Positions 36,293-44,480 of a stretch of 64,000 nucleotides of DNA are shown here, piece by piece (position 1 is the stretch's first letter; each line of letters begins with the position of its first letter). The DNA is taken from contig CAAFXO010000032.1 of NCBI GenBank assembly GCA_900766975.1, positions 1 through 64,000 on the forward strand, in the 5' to 3' direction. Origin of the DNA: Bacteroidales bacterium (GTDB lineage Bacteria > Bacteroidota > Bacteroidia > Bacteroidales > Muribaculaceae). The notes under the pieces are model-generated. The model saw only the letters and a program-made list of their open reading frames with translations. It was not told where the DNA came from and searched no databases. Both the position numbers and the translations under genes were made by a program.

Positions 36293-37153
36293 TTATTTGT
36301 GAGTGGCAGCAAATGTTGCTACGATTGAGAAACCGATTTCGTCGATAGCGTAGGTCAAGTTGTCGATCTTATTGGTGTAGAAGTTGTAAGAAATTACAGC
36401 GAATGCACCGGTGGCGATACCGAAGGCGGTGTTCACAAGTGCCTCTGAGATACCGGTCGAAAGTTCGGTTGAGTCAGGTGAACCTGATGTTGCAAGTGCC
36501 TGGAATGATTTGATCATACCCAACACGGTTCCGAGAAGTCCGACAAGTGTACCAAGTGTTGTCAGTGTCGCTACGATAGGAAGATTCTGTGAGAGGGCGG
36601 GCATCTCAAGCGCTGTTGCCTCTTCTACTTCATTGCGAAGTGTGGTGAGCTTCTGCTCTTTGCTCAATACGGTGTTAGCATCCATCTCTTTGTAGCGCAC
36701 GAGTGTGTTGTATACTACAGATGCTACTGAACCTTTTTGCTTCTTGCAACGTTCCATTGCTGCATCGATCTTGTTCTCTGCAAGATCTTTCTTCACTTCT
36801 GCAACGAACTTAGTTGTGTTGCCTTTGCCTGTAGCTGAGCTGATAGCGATCCAACGTTCGATGGAAAGTACGATCACTGTCAAAAGAAGGGTCATCAGGA
36901 TAGGCACGATGAAACCACCTTTGTATACGGTGCCGAGAAGGTTCAGGGGGTGTCCGTCGGTTGTGCCACCTTCGAAGTTACCACCGTAACCCATACCGAA
37001 CAAGAAGATGCAGAGTGCCGCTACGAAGCAGCAAATGATTACGATAAACGCATTCTTAATGCCACGTACGTTGCTGATTTTTTCCTCTTTTTTTGCTTTC
37101 GGGGCTACAGGAGCCGCAGCAGGCTTGGGAGCCATTGGTTTCTGAGATTCCAT
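36293..37153 (-). CDS. exbB: MotA/TolQ/ExbB-family proton channel protein
   Basis: 286 residues. N-terminal Pro/Ala/Lys-rich cytoplasmic tail, a first helix (AFIVIICCFVAALCIFLFGM), a second (VPILMTLLLTVIVLSIERW) and the typical C-terminal pair with LPIVATLTTLGTLVGLLGTV and GIATGAFAVISYNFY. It forms the ring around ExbD that powers TonB. First gene of its operon, with an unusually long leader (about 210 bases). Confidence 0.93.
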   Translation of the reverse strand: MESQKPMAPKPAAAPVAPKAKKEEKISNVRGIKNAFIVIICCFVAALCIFLFGMGYGGNFEGGTTDGHPLNLLGTVYKGGFIVPILMTLLLTVIVLSIERWIAISSATGKGNTTKFVAEVKKDLAENKIDAAMERCKKQKGSVASVVYNTLVRYKEMDANTVLSKEQKLTTLRNEVEEATALEMPALSQNLPIVATLTTLGTLVGLLGTVLGMIKSFQALATSGSPDSTELSTGISEALVNTAFGIATGAFAVISYNFYTNKIDNLTYAIDEIGFSIVATFAATHK

Positions 37154-37370
37154 AATCTTAATTGAGTTTTGTTAAATTAGTTAATTATTTTTTTGGTTTC
37201 TTGTTTTTTTTGAGGTCTTGTTTGGAAGTCTTCTGGCTGCTTGCGCCGCCTGAGGACTCTTCTTTTTTTACTTTAGATTTTGAGGTTTGAGTTCTCTTTT
37301 TTCATGATGCTTAGAGGTCATCTTTGATGAGTTTCGCTATCCGCTTTTATCATCTTAGACTTCATTTTTG
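37154..37370 (-). other. Long leader of the exbB-exbD-exbD-tonB mRNA
   Basis: If transcription starts at the box at 37371-37378, the mRNA has a leader of about 210 bases. It contains a hairpin at 37227-37258 (11 pairs with one mismatch, loop about 10) and long purine runs on the mRNA. No open frame of note. It may be a regulatory leader; no known riboswitch pattern recognised. Confidence 0.35.
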
Positions 37371-37378
37371 CAAAATTA
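37371..37378 (-). promoter_or_regulatory. -7 box of the exbB operon
   Basis: TAATTTTG on the minus strand, 217 bases before the exbB ATG; no clear -33 box. Confidence 0.4.
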
Positions 37379-37572
37379 GTATTTTTTTTGAAAACTACAA
37401 TATCAGTCCCCTTTTTTTAGAACGTTTTCTACCCTTTTTTCTTATTATTTTAACATTTTTTTGTTCTCTACCCCCTCTTCTTTTCTTTTTGCAAGTATTT
37501 TCTACCTTTTCTACATTCCCCTATTTTATAGGAATCGCTTTGGGGACTCGCCTCTAATGGGACTCCCCTCTA

Positions 37573-37723
37573 AGAGCGCGTTCCTTAAATTTTTGGGGCC
37601 GTAGGGGTCGTAGCCTTGAGTCGATTTTGATTACTTGCTGAAAGGAGCATACCTCTTTGACTTTCAAAATCTGCTCAAAAATATCCGCCCCTACGACCCC
37701 AAAAATTTTAAGGAACGCGCTCT
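37573..37723. repeat. 151-bp imperfect palindromic element (MITE/REP-like)
   Basis: The left end AGAGCGCGTTCCTTAAA is repeated inverted at the right end (37707-37723). The match continues inward through TTTTTGGGGxCGTAGGGGxCG and, less well, through a TTGAG..GATTTTGA block, about 65 bases per arm. CTCTAA abuts both ends. No open frame inside. A 16-base tandem (GGGACTCGCCTCTAAT and GGGACTCCCCTCTAAG) lies just left of it. It fits a non-autonomous mobile or repetitive palindromic element. Confidence 0.65.
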
Positions 37724-37730
37724 AAATAGT

Positions 37731-37764
37731 GAGGGCTGTGTCGCATCGCTTTGACACAGCCCTC
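37731..37764 (-). terminator. Terminator of pgk
   Basis: GAGGGCTGTGTC (37731-37742) pairs perfectly with GACACAGCCCTC (37753-37764), 10-base loop. It starts 34 bases after the pgk stop; the T-run on the minus strand is weak. Confidence 0.6.
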
Positions 37765-37798
37765 ATACCTATTTATCTTTTATGACATCGTAGTCCGA

Positions 37799-39049
37799 TT
37801 ATTCTGCCACGGCTGCAATGCCGGGGAGAACTTTACCTTCGATGGCTTCGAGCAGAGCGCCGCCACCTGTCGATACGTAGCTTACCTTGTCGGCCAAACC
37901 GAATTTGTTGATACATGCCACTGAGTCGCCACCACCCACGAGTGAGAAGGCGCCATTCTCAGTTGCTTTCACGATTGCATCAGCGATGGCACGTGAGCCA
38001 CCGGTGAAGTTGTCAAACTCGAAGACACCGGCAGGTCCGTTCCAGAGGATGGTCTTCGCAGGTACGATAGCCTCGGCAAATTGCTTGCGTGATTCGGGAC
38101 CTGCATCGAGTCCTTCCCAGCCTTCGGGCACCTCTTTTACTGAGCATACCTGTGTGTTGCAGTCGTTGGAGAAGGCATCGCCTGCTACACAGTCTGTGCC
38201 GAGCACGAGCTTTACACCCTTCTGTTTTGCCAATTCGATGATATGAAGTGCAAGGTCGAGCTTGTCGTTCTCTACGATCGAGTTGCCGATGTTGCCACCA
38301 AGTGCCTTGGCAAAGGTGTAGGTCATACCGCCGCAGAGGATCAAGTTGTCTACCTTGTCCATCAAGTTCTCGATGATGCCAATCTTGGTAGATACTTTCG
38401 AACCACCCATGATGGCTGTGAAAGGACGCTTGATATCTTTCAGAATGTTGTTGACTGCAGTCACCTCTTTCTCCATCAGAAGACCGAGCATCTTGCTGTC
38501 TGCATCGAAGTAGTCTGCGATTACGGCTGTCGATGCGTGGCGACGGTGTGCCGTGCCGAAGGCGTCGTTGACATATACGTCAGCATAGCTTGCCAAGGTC
38601 TTGGCAAATTCTTTCTGGCTCTCTTTCATCGCCTTCTTGGCTGCATCGTATGCGGGATCTGCTTTGTCGATGCCTACGGGCTTGCCCTCTTCTTCAGGAT
38701 AGAAGCGAAGGTTCTCGAGCATCAACACTTCGCCGGGCTGCAATGATGCTGCTGCATCTGCTGCCTTGGCGCAGTCGGGTGCAAACTGTACGGGGCGTCC
38801 GAGCTTCTCTGATACTGCCTCGCAAATCTGGCTCAAGCTCAGCTTGGCGTTTACTTTCCCTTTTGGCTTGCCCATGTGTGACATCAGAATCAGCGAACCG
38901 CCATCTTCAAGGATTTTCTTGAGGGTGGGAAGTGCTCCACGGATACGAGTGTCGTCGGTGATGTGTCCATTCTCATCCAAGGGCACGTTGAAGTCAACTC
39001 TCACGATGGCTTTCTTGCCATTGAAGTTGTAATTTTCGATTTTAGCCAT
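37799..39049 (-). CDS. pgk: Phosphoglycerate kinase
   Basis: 416 residues, normal length. It makes ATP from 1,3-bisphosphoglycerate in glycolysis. Motifs: VRVDFNVPLDENGHITDDTR at the start, LMSHMGKPKG, GTAHRRHAST, GGSKVSTKIGIIENL, and the C-terminal nucleotide loop GGGDSVACINKFG. Monocistronic between its own promoter (39193-39200) and terminator. Confidence 0.98.
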   Translation of the reverse strand: MAKIENYNFNGKKAIVRVDFNVPLDENGHITDDTRIRGALPTLKKILEDGGSLILMSHMGKPKGKVNAKLSLSQICEAVSEKLGRPVQFAPDCAKAADAAASLQPGEVLMLENLRFYPEEEGKPVGIDKADPAYDAAKKAMKESQKEFAKTLASYADVYVNDAFGTAHRRHASTAVIADYFDADSKMLGLLMEKEVTAVNNILKDIKRPFTAIMGGSKVSTKIGIIENLMDKVDNLILCGGMTYTFAKALGGNIGNSIVENDKLDLALHIIELAKQKGVKLVLGTDCVAGDAFSNDCNTQVCSVKEVPEGWEGLDAGPESRKQFAEAIVPAKTILWNGPAGVFEFDNFTGGSRAIADAIVKATENGAFSLVGGGDSVACINKFGLADKVSYVSTGGGALLEAIEGKVLPGIAAVAE

Positions 39050-39192
39050 TGCTTTATCTTTTTTTATTGAGTTATTTTATCTTGTTTCGCCTCTTTGGTT
39101 ATACCTTTTTGAGTCTGCTAAGTATAACTTTTGAGATCTTTTTTTACCTTAGAGGGTATACCGGATTTTACCCTTCCGATTTTTTTACATCG

Positions 39193-39200
39193 CAAAATTA
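39193..39200 (-). promoter_or_regulatory. -7 box of pgk
   Basis: TAATTTTG on the minus strand, about 144 bases before the ATG, so the pgk mRNA would have a leader of about 135 bases. Confidence 0.4.
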
Positions 39201-39253
39201 ATAAAAAATCTTGTATTTATCTCCTTTTTTTATCATTTAAGATTTTTTTCAAT

Positions 39254-39261
39254 TATCTTTG
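39254..39261 (+). promoter_or_regulatory. -7 box of the kinase/RapZ-C fusion gene
   Basis: TATCTTTG, 78 bases before the ATG at 39340. The 39050-39339 gap holds only the two divergent promoters. Confidence 0.4.
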
Positions 39262-39339
39262 TAACATTTTAGGGCATTTTTGAGTCTCTATATTGACTTT
39301 TTTAAGTCATTTTTCTATCATTTTATTTTCTGCTGACTT

Positions 39340-40770
39340 ATGTCTGATGTATTAAATATCTTCTCTTCTCTGATATCTGATCGCATGGGAGCGACTCTAC
39401 TCTCCCTCACTTCTCTTCCGGCTGCCGGAGGCGATCGTCGTTATTATCGCATAGTTCTCGACGATGCTCGCCAAGTCGTCGGTGTAGTGGCTGATAATCT
39501 GGCTGATGCACAGGCTTTTGTGGCTCTTTCTCAGGTGTTTGCCGACTCGGGCGTAGCTGTGCCCCGGGTGTTCTGTCATAGCGATGATTTCTCTTATTAT
39601 GTGGAGGAGGACCTCGGCGATCGCGACCTGCTTGCCGCCATCCGCCGGGATGACCCCAAGCTGCCTGACTTGGTGCGCGCTTCTATCGACAATCTCTTGA
39701 AGATGCAACTCACTCCTTCGCAGGTGTGGATGCCTCATGTAGTATATAAGGAGTTTTCTCCCCGACTCGTAATGTGGGATCTCAACTATTTCAAGTATGA
39801 GTTCCTCCGTCCGTTGGCGCTCGATTTTGACGAGGATAGACTGCAAGATGATTTCGAAGACATCTGCCGTTGGCTTTGCTCTTCCGATCGTTCCCTCTGG
39901 GGCTTTATGATGCGTGACTGTCAGAGCCGCAATATCATGCTACATCCCGACCCCTGTTTCATCGATTTCCAGGGTGGTCGTTTCGGCCCTTGCCTTTATG
40001 ATGTGGTCTCTCTTCTTTGGCAAGCTCGTGCTCGCTTTTCTCCCGATTTCCGAAATGCCATGCTGATGTATTATGCTCAAAATTTCGCTCAGCTTCGCCA
40101 GGTTGATCCTTCCGATATTTTGAAATATGCAGATATGTTCGCGCTGTTCCGTACGCTTCAAGTGCTTGGTGCTTACGGGTTTAGAGGTCTTGTACAGAAA
40201 CGAGCTCAGTTTGTCGAGAGCATCCCCGATGCCCTCGAAAATCTTGCTTATCTCTTGGATAGGGGTGTGGCTGACAGCTTTCCTTACCTTAAGAGTGTGC
40301 TAAGCAAGGTGGTGGAGTGCGACAAGTTTTCAAGGCCGACGGATGGTAGACTGCGTGTCAAGGTGTTCAGCTTTTCGTATAAGCGGGGGTATCCGGAGGA
40401 TCTTACGGGCAATGGTGGTGGTTTTATGTTCGATTGCCGTGGTATGCACAATCCGGGGCGGTATGATGAGTATAAACCGCTGACGGGTCGAGATCTCCCT
40501 GTAATACAATTCCTTAAGGATAGGGGAGAGGCTGATGTTTTCGTCTCAAGGGCTGTCGAGATGGTGGCTCCGACTATCGATCGCTACTTGAAGCGTGGGT
40601 TCTCTTCTCTGCAGATCGGTTTCGGTTGTACCGGCGGTCGCCATCGCTCGGTGTATTGTGCGGAAAACAGCGCCCGCGTTCTGGCTCAACGTTTTCCGGA
40701 TGCCATCTTCGAGATAATTCATCGTGAGCAGGATATCCGCGAGACTCTCAATGAGAGTGTAAATTCTTAA
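39340..40770 (+). CDS. Fusion of an APH/AmgK-like kinase with a RapZ C-terminal domain
   Basis: 476 residues in two parts. Residues 1 to about 320 are a phosphotransferase of the aminoglycoside/choline-kinase fold: GGDRRYYRI loop, catalytic MMRDCQSRNIML (HxD-type loop with Asp and Asn) and FIDFQGGRFGPCLYDV (metal Asp). With the nucleotidyltransferase 53 bases downstream it matches the AmgK-MurU pair, which recycles MurNAc as MurNAc 1-phosphate then UDP-MurNAc. Residues about 335-470 are the RapZ/YvcJ C-terminal domain (FSFSYKRGYPED; FDCRGMHNPGRYDEYKPLTG; GFGCTGGRHRSVY) without the N-terminal P-loop half. In E. coli that domain binds small RNAs and senses glucosamine 6-phosphate, so here it may sense amino sugars. 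Confidence 0.88.
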   Translation: MSDVLNIFSSLISDRMGATLLSLTSLPAAGGDRRYYRIVLDDARQVVGVVADNLADAQAFVALSQVFADSGVAVPRVFCHSDDFSYYVEEDLGDRDLLAAIRRDDPKLPDLVRASIDNLLKMQLTPSQVWMPHVVYKEFSPRLVMWDLNYFKYEFLRPLALDFDEDRLQDDFEDICRWLCSSDRSLWGFMMRDCQSRNIMLHPDPCFIDFQGGRFGPCLYDVVSLLWQARARFSPDFRNAMLMYYAQNFAQLRQVDPSDILKYADMFALFRTLQVLGAYGFRGLVQKRAQFVESIPDALENLAYLLDRGVADSFPYLKSVLSKVVECDKFSRPTDGRLRVKVFSFSYKRGYPEDLTGNGGGFMFDCRGMHNPGRYDEYKPLTGRDLPVIQFLKDRGEADVFVSRAVEMVAPTIDRYLKRGFSSLQIGFGCTGGRHRSVYCAENSARVLAQRFPDAIFEIIHREQDIRETLNESVNS

Positions 40771-40823
40771 TTTAGGTAAGACTCTTTAAATATATAGGAG
40801 TTCTCTTAATGAATTGAAGTAGT

Positions 40824-41567
40824 ATGAAGGCTATGATTCTGGCTGCAGGGCTTGGCACTCGCCTGAAACCCTGGACTCTCTCTCATCCCAAGGCTTTGGT
40901 GCCGGTGGCAGGTGTGCCGATGTTGGAACGTGTCGTCTGCCGTTTGATCGATTTCGGTTTCGATGATATCACGGTGAATGTGCATCATTTCTCTGATCAG
41001 ATCGTCGATTTTCTTGCTGAAAAATCTTTCGATGCTCATATTTCGATTAGCGACGAGAGTGACTTGCTCCTCGACACGGGAGGTTCGCTATTGAAGGCTG
41101 CCCCCACCATTTTTGCCGATGATGCACCCTGTCTTATTCACAATGTGGATATTCTGAGCGATGCGCCCCTCGACCGGTTGTTGCAACGCCACCTTGAGTC
41201 GGGGCGTGACATCTCGTTGGTATGCAGCCCACGCGATTCGTCTCGCCGCCTTATCTTCGATGAGTCGGGACGGTTGGCCGGCTGGCATAATCTGAATAGT
41301 GATGAGTATCGACCTGCCGGCTTTACCCCCGCTGATGGTATGCGGGAGGTGGCTTTTAGCGGCATATATTTCGTGGGACGTTCGATCCTGACAACGTTGC
41401 AGAGTTACTCCAATCAGGTGGATAGTCCGAAGTTTCCGGTGATGGATTTCTTCCTCTCTTCGCTCGATCGGCTCAACATCGGCGTGTTATGGCTCGATGA
41501 CCTCCACCTGATCGACATCGGCAAACCCGACACGCTCCGTCAAGCCAACGACCTTTTAGAGCAATAG
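40824..41567 (+). CDS. Nucleotidyltransferase, MurU-like
   Basis: 247 residues of the sugar-phosphate nucleotidyltransferase fold: MILAAGLGTRLKPWTLSHPK (nucleotide loop, then ALVPVAGVPML), HNVDILSD (metal Asp), GIYFVG and FPVMDFFL, ending IDIGKPDTLRQAND. Its length matches MurU. Beside the AmgK-like kinase it probably makes UDP-MurNAc from recycled MurNAc 1-phosphate; other hexose 1-phosphates are possible. Confidence 0.85.
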   Translation: MKAMILAAGLGTRLKPWTLSHPKALVPVAGVPMLERVVCRLIDFGFDDITVNVHHFSDQIVDFLAEKSFDAHISISDESDLLLDTGGSLLKAAPTIFADDAPCLIHNVDILSDAPLDRLLQRHLESGRDISLVCSPRDSSRRLIFDESGRLAGWHNLNSDEYRPAGFTPADGMREVAFSGIYFVGRSILTTLQSYSNQVDSPKFPVMDFFLSSLDRLNIGVLWLDDLHLIDIGKPDTLRQANDLLEQ

Positions 41568-41599
41568 GATCATCGTTATAATCAATCAGTTGCGAGCGA

Positions 41600-42709
41600 T
41601 TAGAGTTCAGCTGCTTTCAGTTTTTCGGCATTTTCCGCCACGATGAGACGGTCGATACATTCCTGGATGTCGCCATCCATGAAGGCGGCAAGATTGTAGA
41701 CGGTGTAGTTGATGCGATGGTCGGTGATGCGCCCCTGGGGATAGTTGTAGGTGCGGATCTTTGCCGAGCGGTCGCCGGTGCTCACCATGGTCTTACGCTT
41801 GGAGGCTATGTCGTCGAGATATTTCTGATGCTCTTTGTCGTAGATGAAGGTGCGGAGGCGAGAGAGGGCTCGCTCTTTGTTCTTGGGCTGGTCGCGTGTC
41901 TCGGTACATTCGATTAGGATCTCTTCCACCTGCCCGGTGTTGGGATTTTTCCAGTTATATCGCAGGCGAACTCCCGATTCGACTTTGTTGACGTTCTGAC
42001 CGCCGGCACCTCCCGATCGGAAGGTATCCCATTTGATCTCTCCCTCATGGATCTCGACATCAAATTCTTGTGCCTCGGGGAGCACTGCTACGGTTGCCGC
42101 CGAGGTGTGAACCCTCCCTTGGGTCTCGGTCGCCGGCACGCGTTGCACACGATGCACGCCACTCTCATATTTCATCGTGCCATAGACGCCGGCTCCCGTC
42201 AGCGTGCACACGATCTCTTTGAATCCTCCGGCAGCTCCCTCTGAATATGAGGAGACTGCCAACTGCCAACCTTTCGATTCGGCATATTTCTGGTACATCC
42301 GGAAGAGGTCACCGGCGAAGAGTGCTGCTTCGTCGCCACCGGTGCCTCCTCTGATCTCCAAGACTGCATTCTTCGAGTCGTCGGGATCGGCAGGTATCAG
42401 AAGCAATTTGATCTGCTCTTCGAGCTTCGGAAGTCGCTCGGTGCTGGCTTCGATCTCTTCTTTGGCTAGTAGTCGCATCTCTTCATCGCTCTCGCTTGCC
42501 AACATCTCTTTCGATTCGGCAAGGTTTTGGAGTGTATTGACATACTCGTTCTTTACCTTTAAGATCTCTTCCAGATCATGATATTCCTTGGTGAGACGCA
42601 CATAGCGCGGTTGGTCGCTGATCACCGACGGGTCAGTGATCAAGGTGGACACCTCTTCAAATCTCGAGTCTAATCCATCAAGACGACTCAGCAACACGTT
42701 TTCTGCCAT
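41600..42709 (-). CDS. prfA: Peptide chain release factor 1
   Basis: 369 residues. The GGQ motif that triggers peptide release is in RSGGAGGQNVNKVESGV; the tripeptide anticodon PAT that reads UAA/UAG is in RVPATETQGR, which identifies RF1 and not RF2. C-terminal NYPQGRITDHRINYT is typical. Converges with the MurU-like gene and diverges from rpsP. Confidence 0.97.
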   Translation of the reverse strand: MAENVLLSRLDGLDSRFEEVSTLITDPSVISDQPRYVRLTKEYHDLEEILKVKNEYVNTLQNLAESKEMLASESDEEMRLLAKEEIEASTERLPKLEEQIKLLLIPADPDDSKNAVLEIRGGTGGDEAALFAGDLFRMYQKYAESKGWQLAVSSYSEGAAGGFKEIVCTLTGAGVYGTMKYESGVHRVQRVPATETQGRVHTSAATVAVLPEAQEFDVEIHEGEIKWDTFRSGGAGGQNVNKVESGVRLRYNWKNPNTGQVEEILIECTETRDQPKNKERALSRLRTFIYDKEHQKYLDDIASKRKTMVSTGDRSAKIRTYNYPQGRITDHRINYTVYNLAAFMDGDIQECIDRLIVAENAEKLKAAEL

Positions 42710-42807
42710 TTTATTCTATATTATATAATGTGTGAGGCTCAAAGAACCCCGTTTTTTGACTTTTTTTGCTTTTTATGATGCAAAATTACGAAATAAAAGT
42801 GAATTTC

Positions 42808-42839
42808 TTTGTGTTTTTGCAAAATTAGTCGTAACTTTG
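42808..42839 (+). promoter_or_regulatory. Promoter of rpsP
   Basis: TTTG (42808-42811), 20 bases, TAACTTTG (42832-42839): a full Bacteroidota consensus, giving a leader of about 65 bases. Confidence 0.65.
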
Positions 42840-42912
42840 TGCCCGTTATGCGCTCTCGGGCGTCTGACATCAAATTTTTTTAACTAACTTATTCAATAAA
42901 ACCGGCAAGTTT

Positions 42913-43464
42913 ATGGCAACAAAAATTAGATTACAGCGTCATGGCCGCAAGGGCTACGCTTTTTATCCTATTGTAGTAGCCGATAGCAGGGCACCACGTG
43001 ATGGTAGATTTATTGAGAGGATAGGTTCTTATAATCCGAACACTAATCCTGCTACAATAAGTTTAGACTTCGACCGTGCTTTGTATTGGGTAGAAGTAGG
43101 TGCAATCCCTACTGACACTGTTCGTTCGATCCTCTCTAAGGAGGGTGTGATGCTCATGAAGCATCTCAACGGCGGTGTGAAGAAAGGTGCTTTCTCTCAA
43201 GAAGAGGCTGAACGTCGTTTCAACGCTTGGAAGGCTGATCGCACCAAGGTTGCAGATGCCGCTAAGGCTAAATCTGAGGCTAAGGCTGCTGAAGAGGCTA
43301 AGGCTCGCTTCGAGGCTGAAGCTGAAAAGAATCGCCTCAAAGGTGAGGCTGTAGCTAAGAAGAAAGCTGAGTTGATCGCCGCTCAAGAGGCTGCCGCTAA
43401 GGCCGCTCAAGAGGCTGAACAAGCTGCTGAAGCTACTGAAGCTCCCGCTGAGGCCGCTGAGTAA
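42913..43464 (+). CDS. rpsP: 30S ribosomal protein S16 with a long Ala/Glu/Lys-rich tail
   Basis: 183 residues, twice the length of E. coli S16 (82). Residues 1-85 are the S16 core (KIRLQRHGRKGYAFYPIVVADSRAPRD; IERIGSYNPNT; RALYWVEVGAIPTDTVRSIL). From about residue 105 onward the chain is almost only Ala, Glu and Lys, predicted helical. Bacteroidota S16 proteins are often extended in this way. Monocistronic, with promoter and terminator on both sides. Confidence 0.97.
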   Translation: MATKIRLQRHGRKGYAFYPIVVADSRAPRDGRFIERIGSYNPNTNPATISLDFDRALYWVEVGAIPTDTVRSILSKEGVMLMKHLNGGVKKGAFSQEEAERRFNAWKADRTKVADAAKAKSEAKAAEEAKARFEAEAEKNRLKGEAVAKKKAELIAAQEAAAKAAQEAEQAAEATEAPAEAAE

Positions 43465-43490
43465 TCAGCACCCATCTCAACGAAAACCCA

Positions 43491-43528
43491 GAGGATGTGT
43501 CCCCCAAAGGATCCATCCTCTTTTTTTT
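43491..43528 (+). terminator. Terminator of rpsP
   Basis: GAGGATG (43491-43497) pairs with CATCCTC (43514-43520), then eight T. Confidence 0.7.
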
Positions 43529-43582
43529 ATTGCCTTCTACCCTATAGAAAGGAAGAGTGTTGTTTTTTGGGGGAATTTCAGA

Positions 43583-44452
43583 TCAGTCGAGGAATTTCGC
43601 GGAGAATGTGGCCGGCTCTAATTTGCTTATCGCCTCTTTCATCAGCTCTATACGGTTTAGGATAAATAAAATATTGTCAAAGGTAAGGGGCATGACATCG
43701 GGATGATTCAGCAGTGTAAAGAGCAGCATGGTGCGATCCATCTCCAATATGCTGTGAGTCACATCCGGATTACTCTCCAAATACATCCTTACAGGCTCTG
43801 AGAAATCGTCATTCGCAAAACGAATTCGGAATTTATTGCGAAACATCGCCCTGAAGTTTCCCATTTGGCAATTCTTCATCGCTAATTCGTCAAAGAGGGA
43901 TTTCATCGACCATTCGGCAGTCTCGAGAGTTCCCAACACTCCGTTTAAAATGCGGGAATATGACTCATATCCGATCCAATCCTCCTTGCACTTATACCTC
44001 AAGTCATGCTCCACTTCATGCCAACCCTCCGAGAATATGGTTCGGATCTGCACTTCGTATGTGCTTCCTATATATTGCGAATACTCCTCGGGTAATTCTG
44101 AACGGAAATCCTCGACCATCTCCTTGGGTAGTTGCAGGGTCAGATTCAGACGTTGCGGACGGAAGGTTATGGCATCCGGCTCATCGACAGACTTCCTGAC
44201 CAGCCCCTTGCTGCTCAGATATAAGGCTACGATATCGACATCATCTTGAAAATAGAGCACTATGCGAAATCCGATGATGTCTTGCATGATCATCTTGCCG
44301 GCACGATATGCATCCCTCTTGATACTCATCTTATGTTCTATCGAACGTCGTGTCTTGACGCGAGAGAAGAGTCGATACATTATCCCGCTTCCATCCAGTC
44401 GGCTACGGAGATCAGACTCAATTCGTTTTTCGATATTTTCTAACTTTGTCAT
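43583..44452 (-). CDS. RelA/SpoT-domain (p)ppGpp synthetase-like protein without hydrolase domain
   Basis: 289 residues from ATG 44452 (MTKLENIEKRIES); an in-frame ATG at 44473 adds 7 residues. The synthetase signature is present: RVKTRRSIEHKM (ATP-binding basic strip), MQDIIGFRIVLYF (catalytic Asp), and YEVQIRTIFSEGWHEVEHDLRYK. No HD hydrolase, TGS or ACT domain, so it resembles small alarmone synthetases, with an extra helical C-terminus of about 100 residues. It closes an operon with STAS and SpoIIE-type genes (28 bases after the latter), which hints at coupling alarmone production to that stress module. Confidence 0.85.
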   Translation of the reverse strand: MTKLENIEKRIESDLRSRLDGSGIMYRLFSRVKTRRSIEHKMSIKRDAYRAGKMIMQDIIGFRIVLYFQDDVDIVALYLSSKGLVRKSVDEPDAITFRPQRLNLTLQLPKEMVEDFRSELPEEYSQYIGSTYEVQIRTIFSEGWHEVEHDLRYKCKEDWIGYESYSRILNGVLGTLETAEWSMKSLFDELAMKNCQMGNFRAMFRNKFRIRFANDDFSEPVRMYLESNPDVTHSILEMDRTMLLFTLLNHPDVMPLTFDNILFILNRIELMKEAISKLEPATFSAKFLD

Positions 44453-44480
44453 ATTGCTGTGAGTGTAATACATAAAATCA

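Noticed and set aside
44441..44448. Plus-strand TAACTTTG promoter-like box
   Set aside because: It lies within or at the start of a minus-strand gene and no plus-strand gene follows; a chance match.
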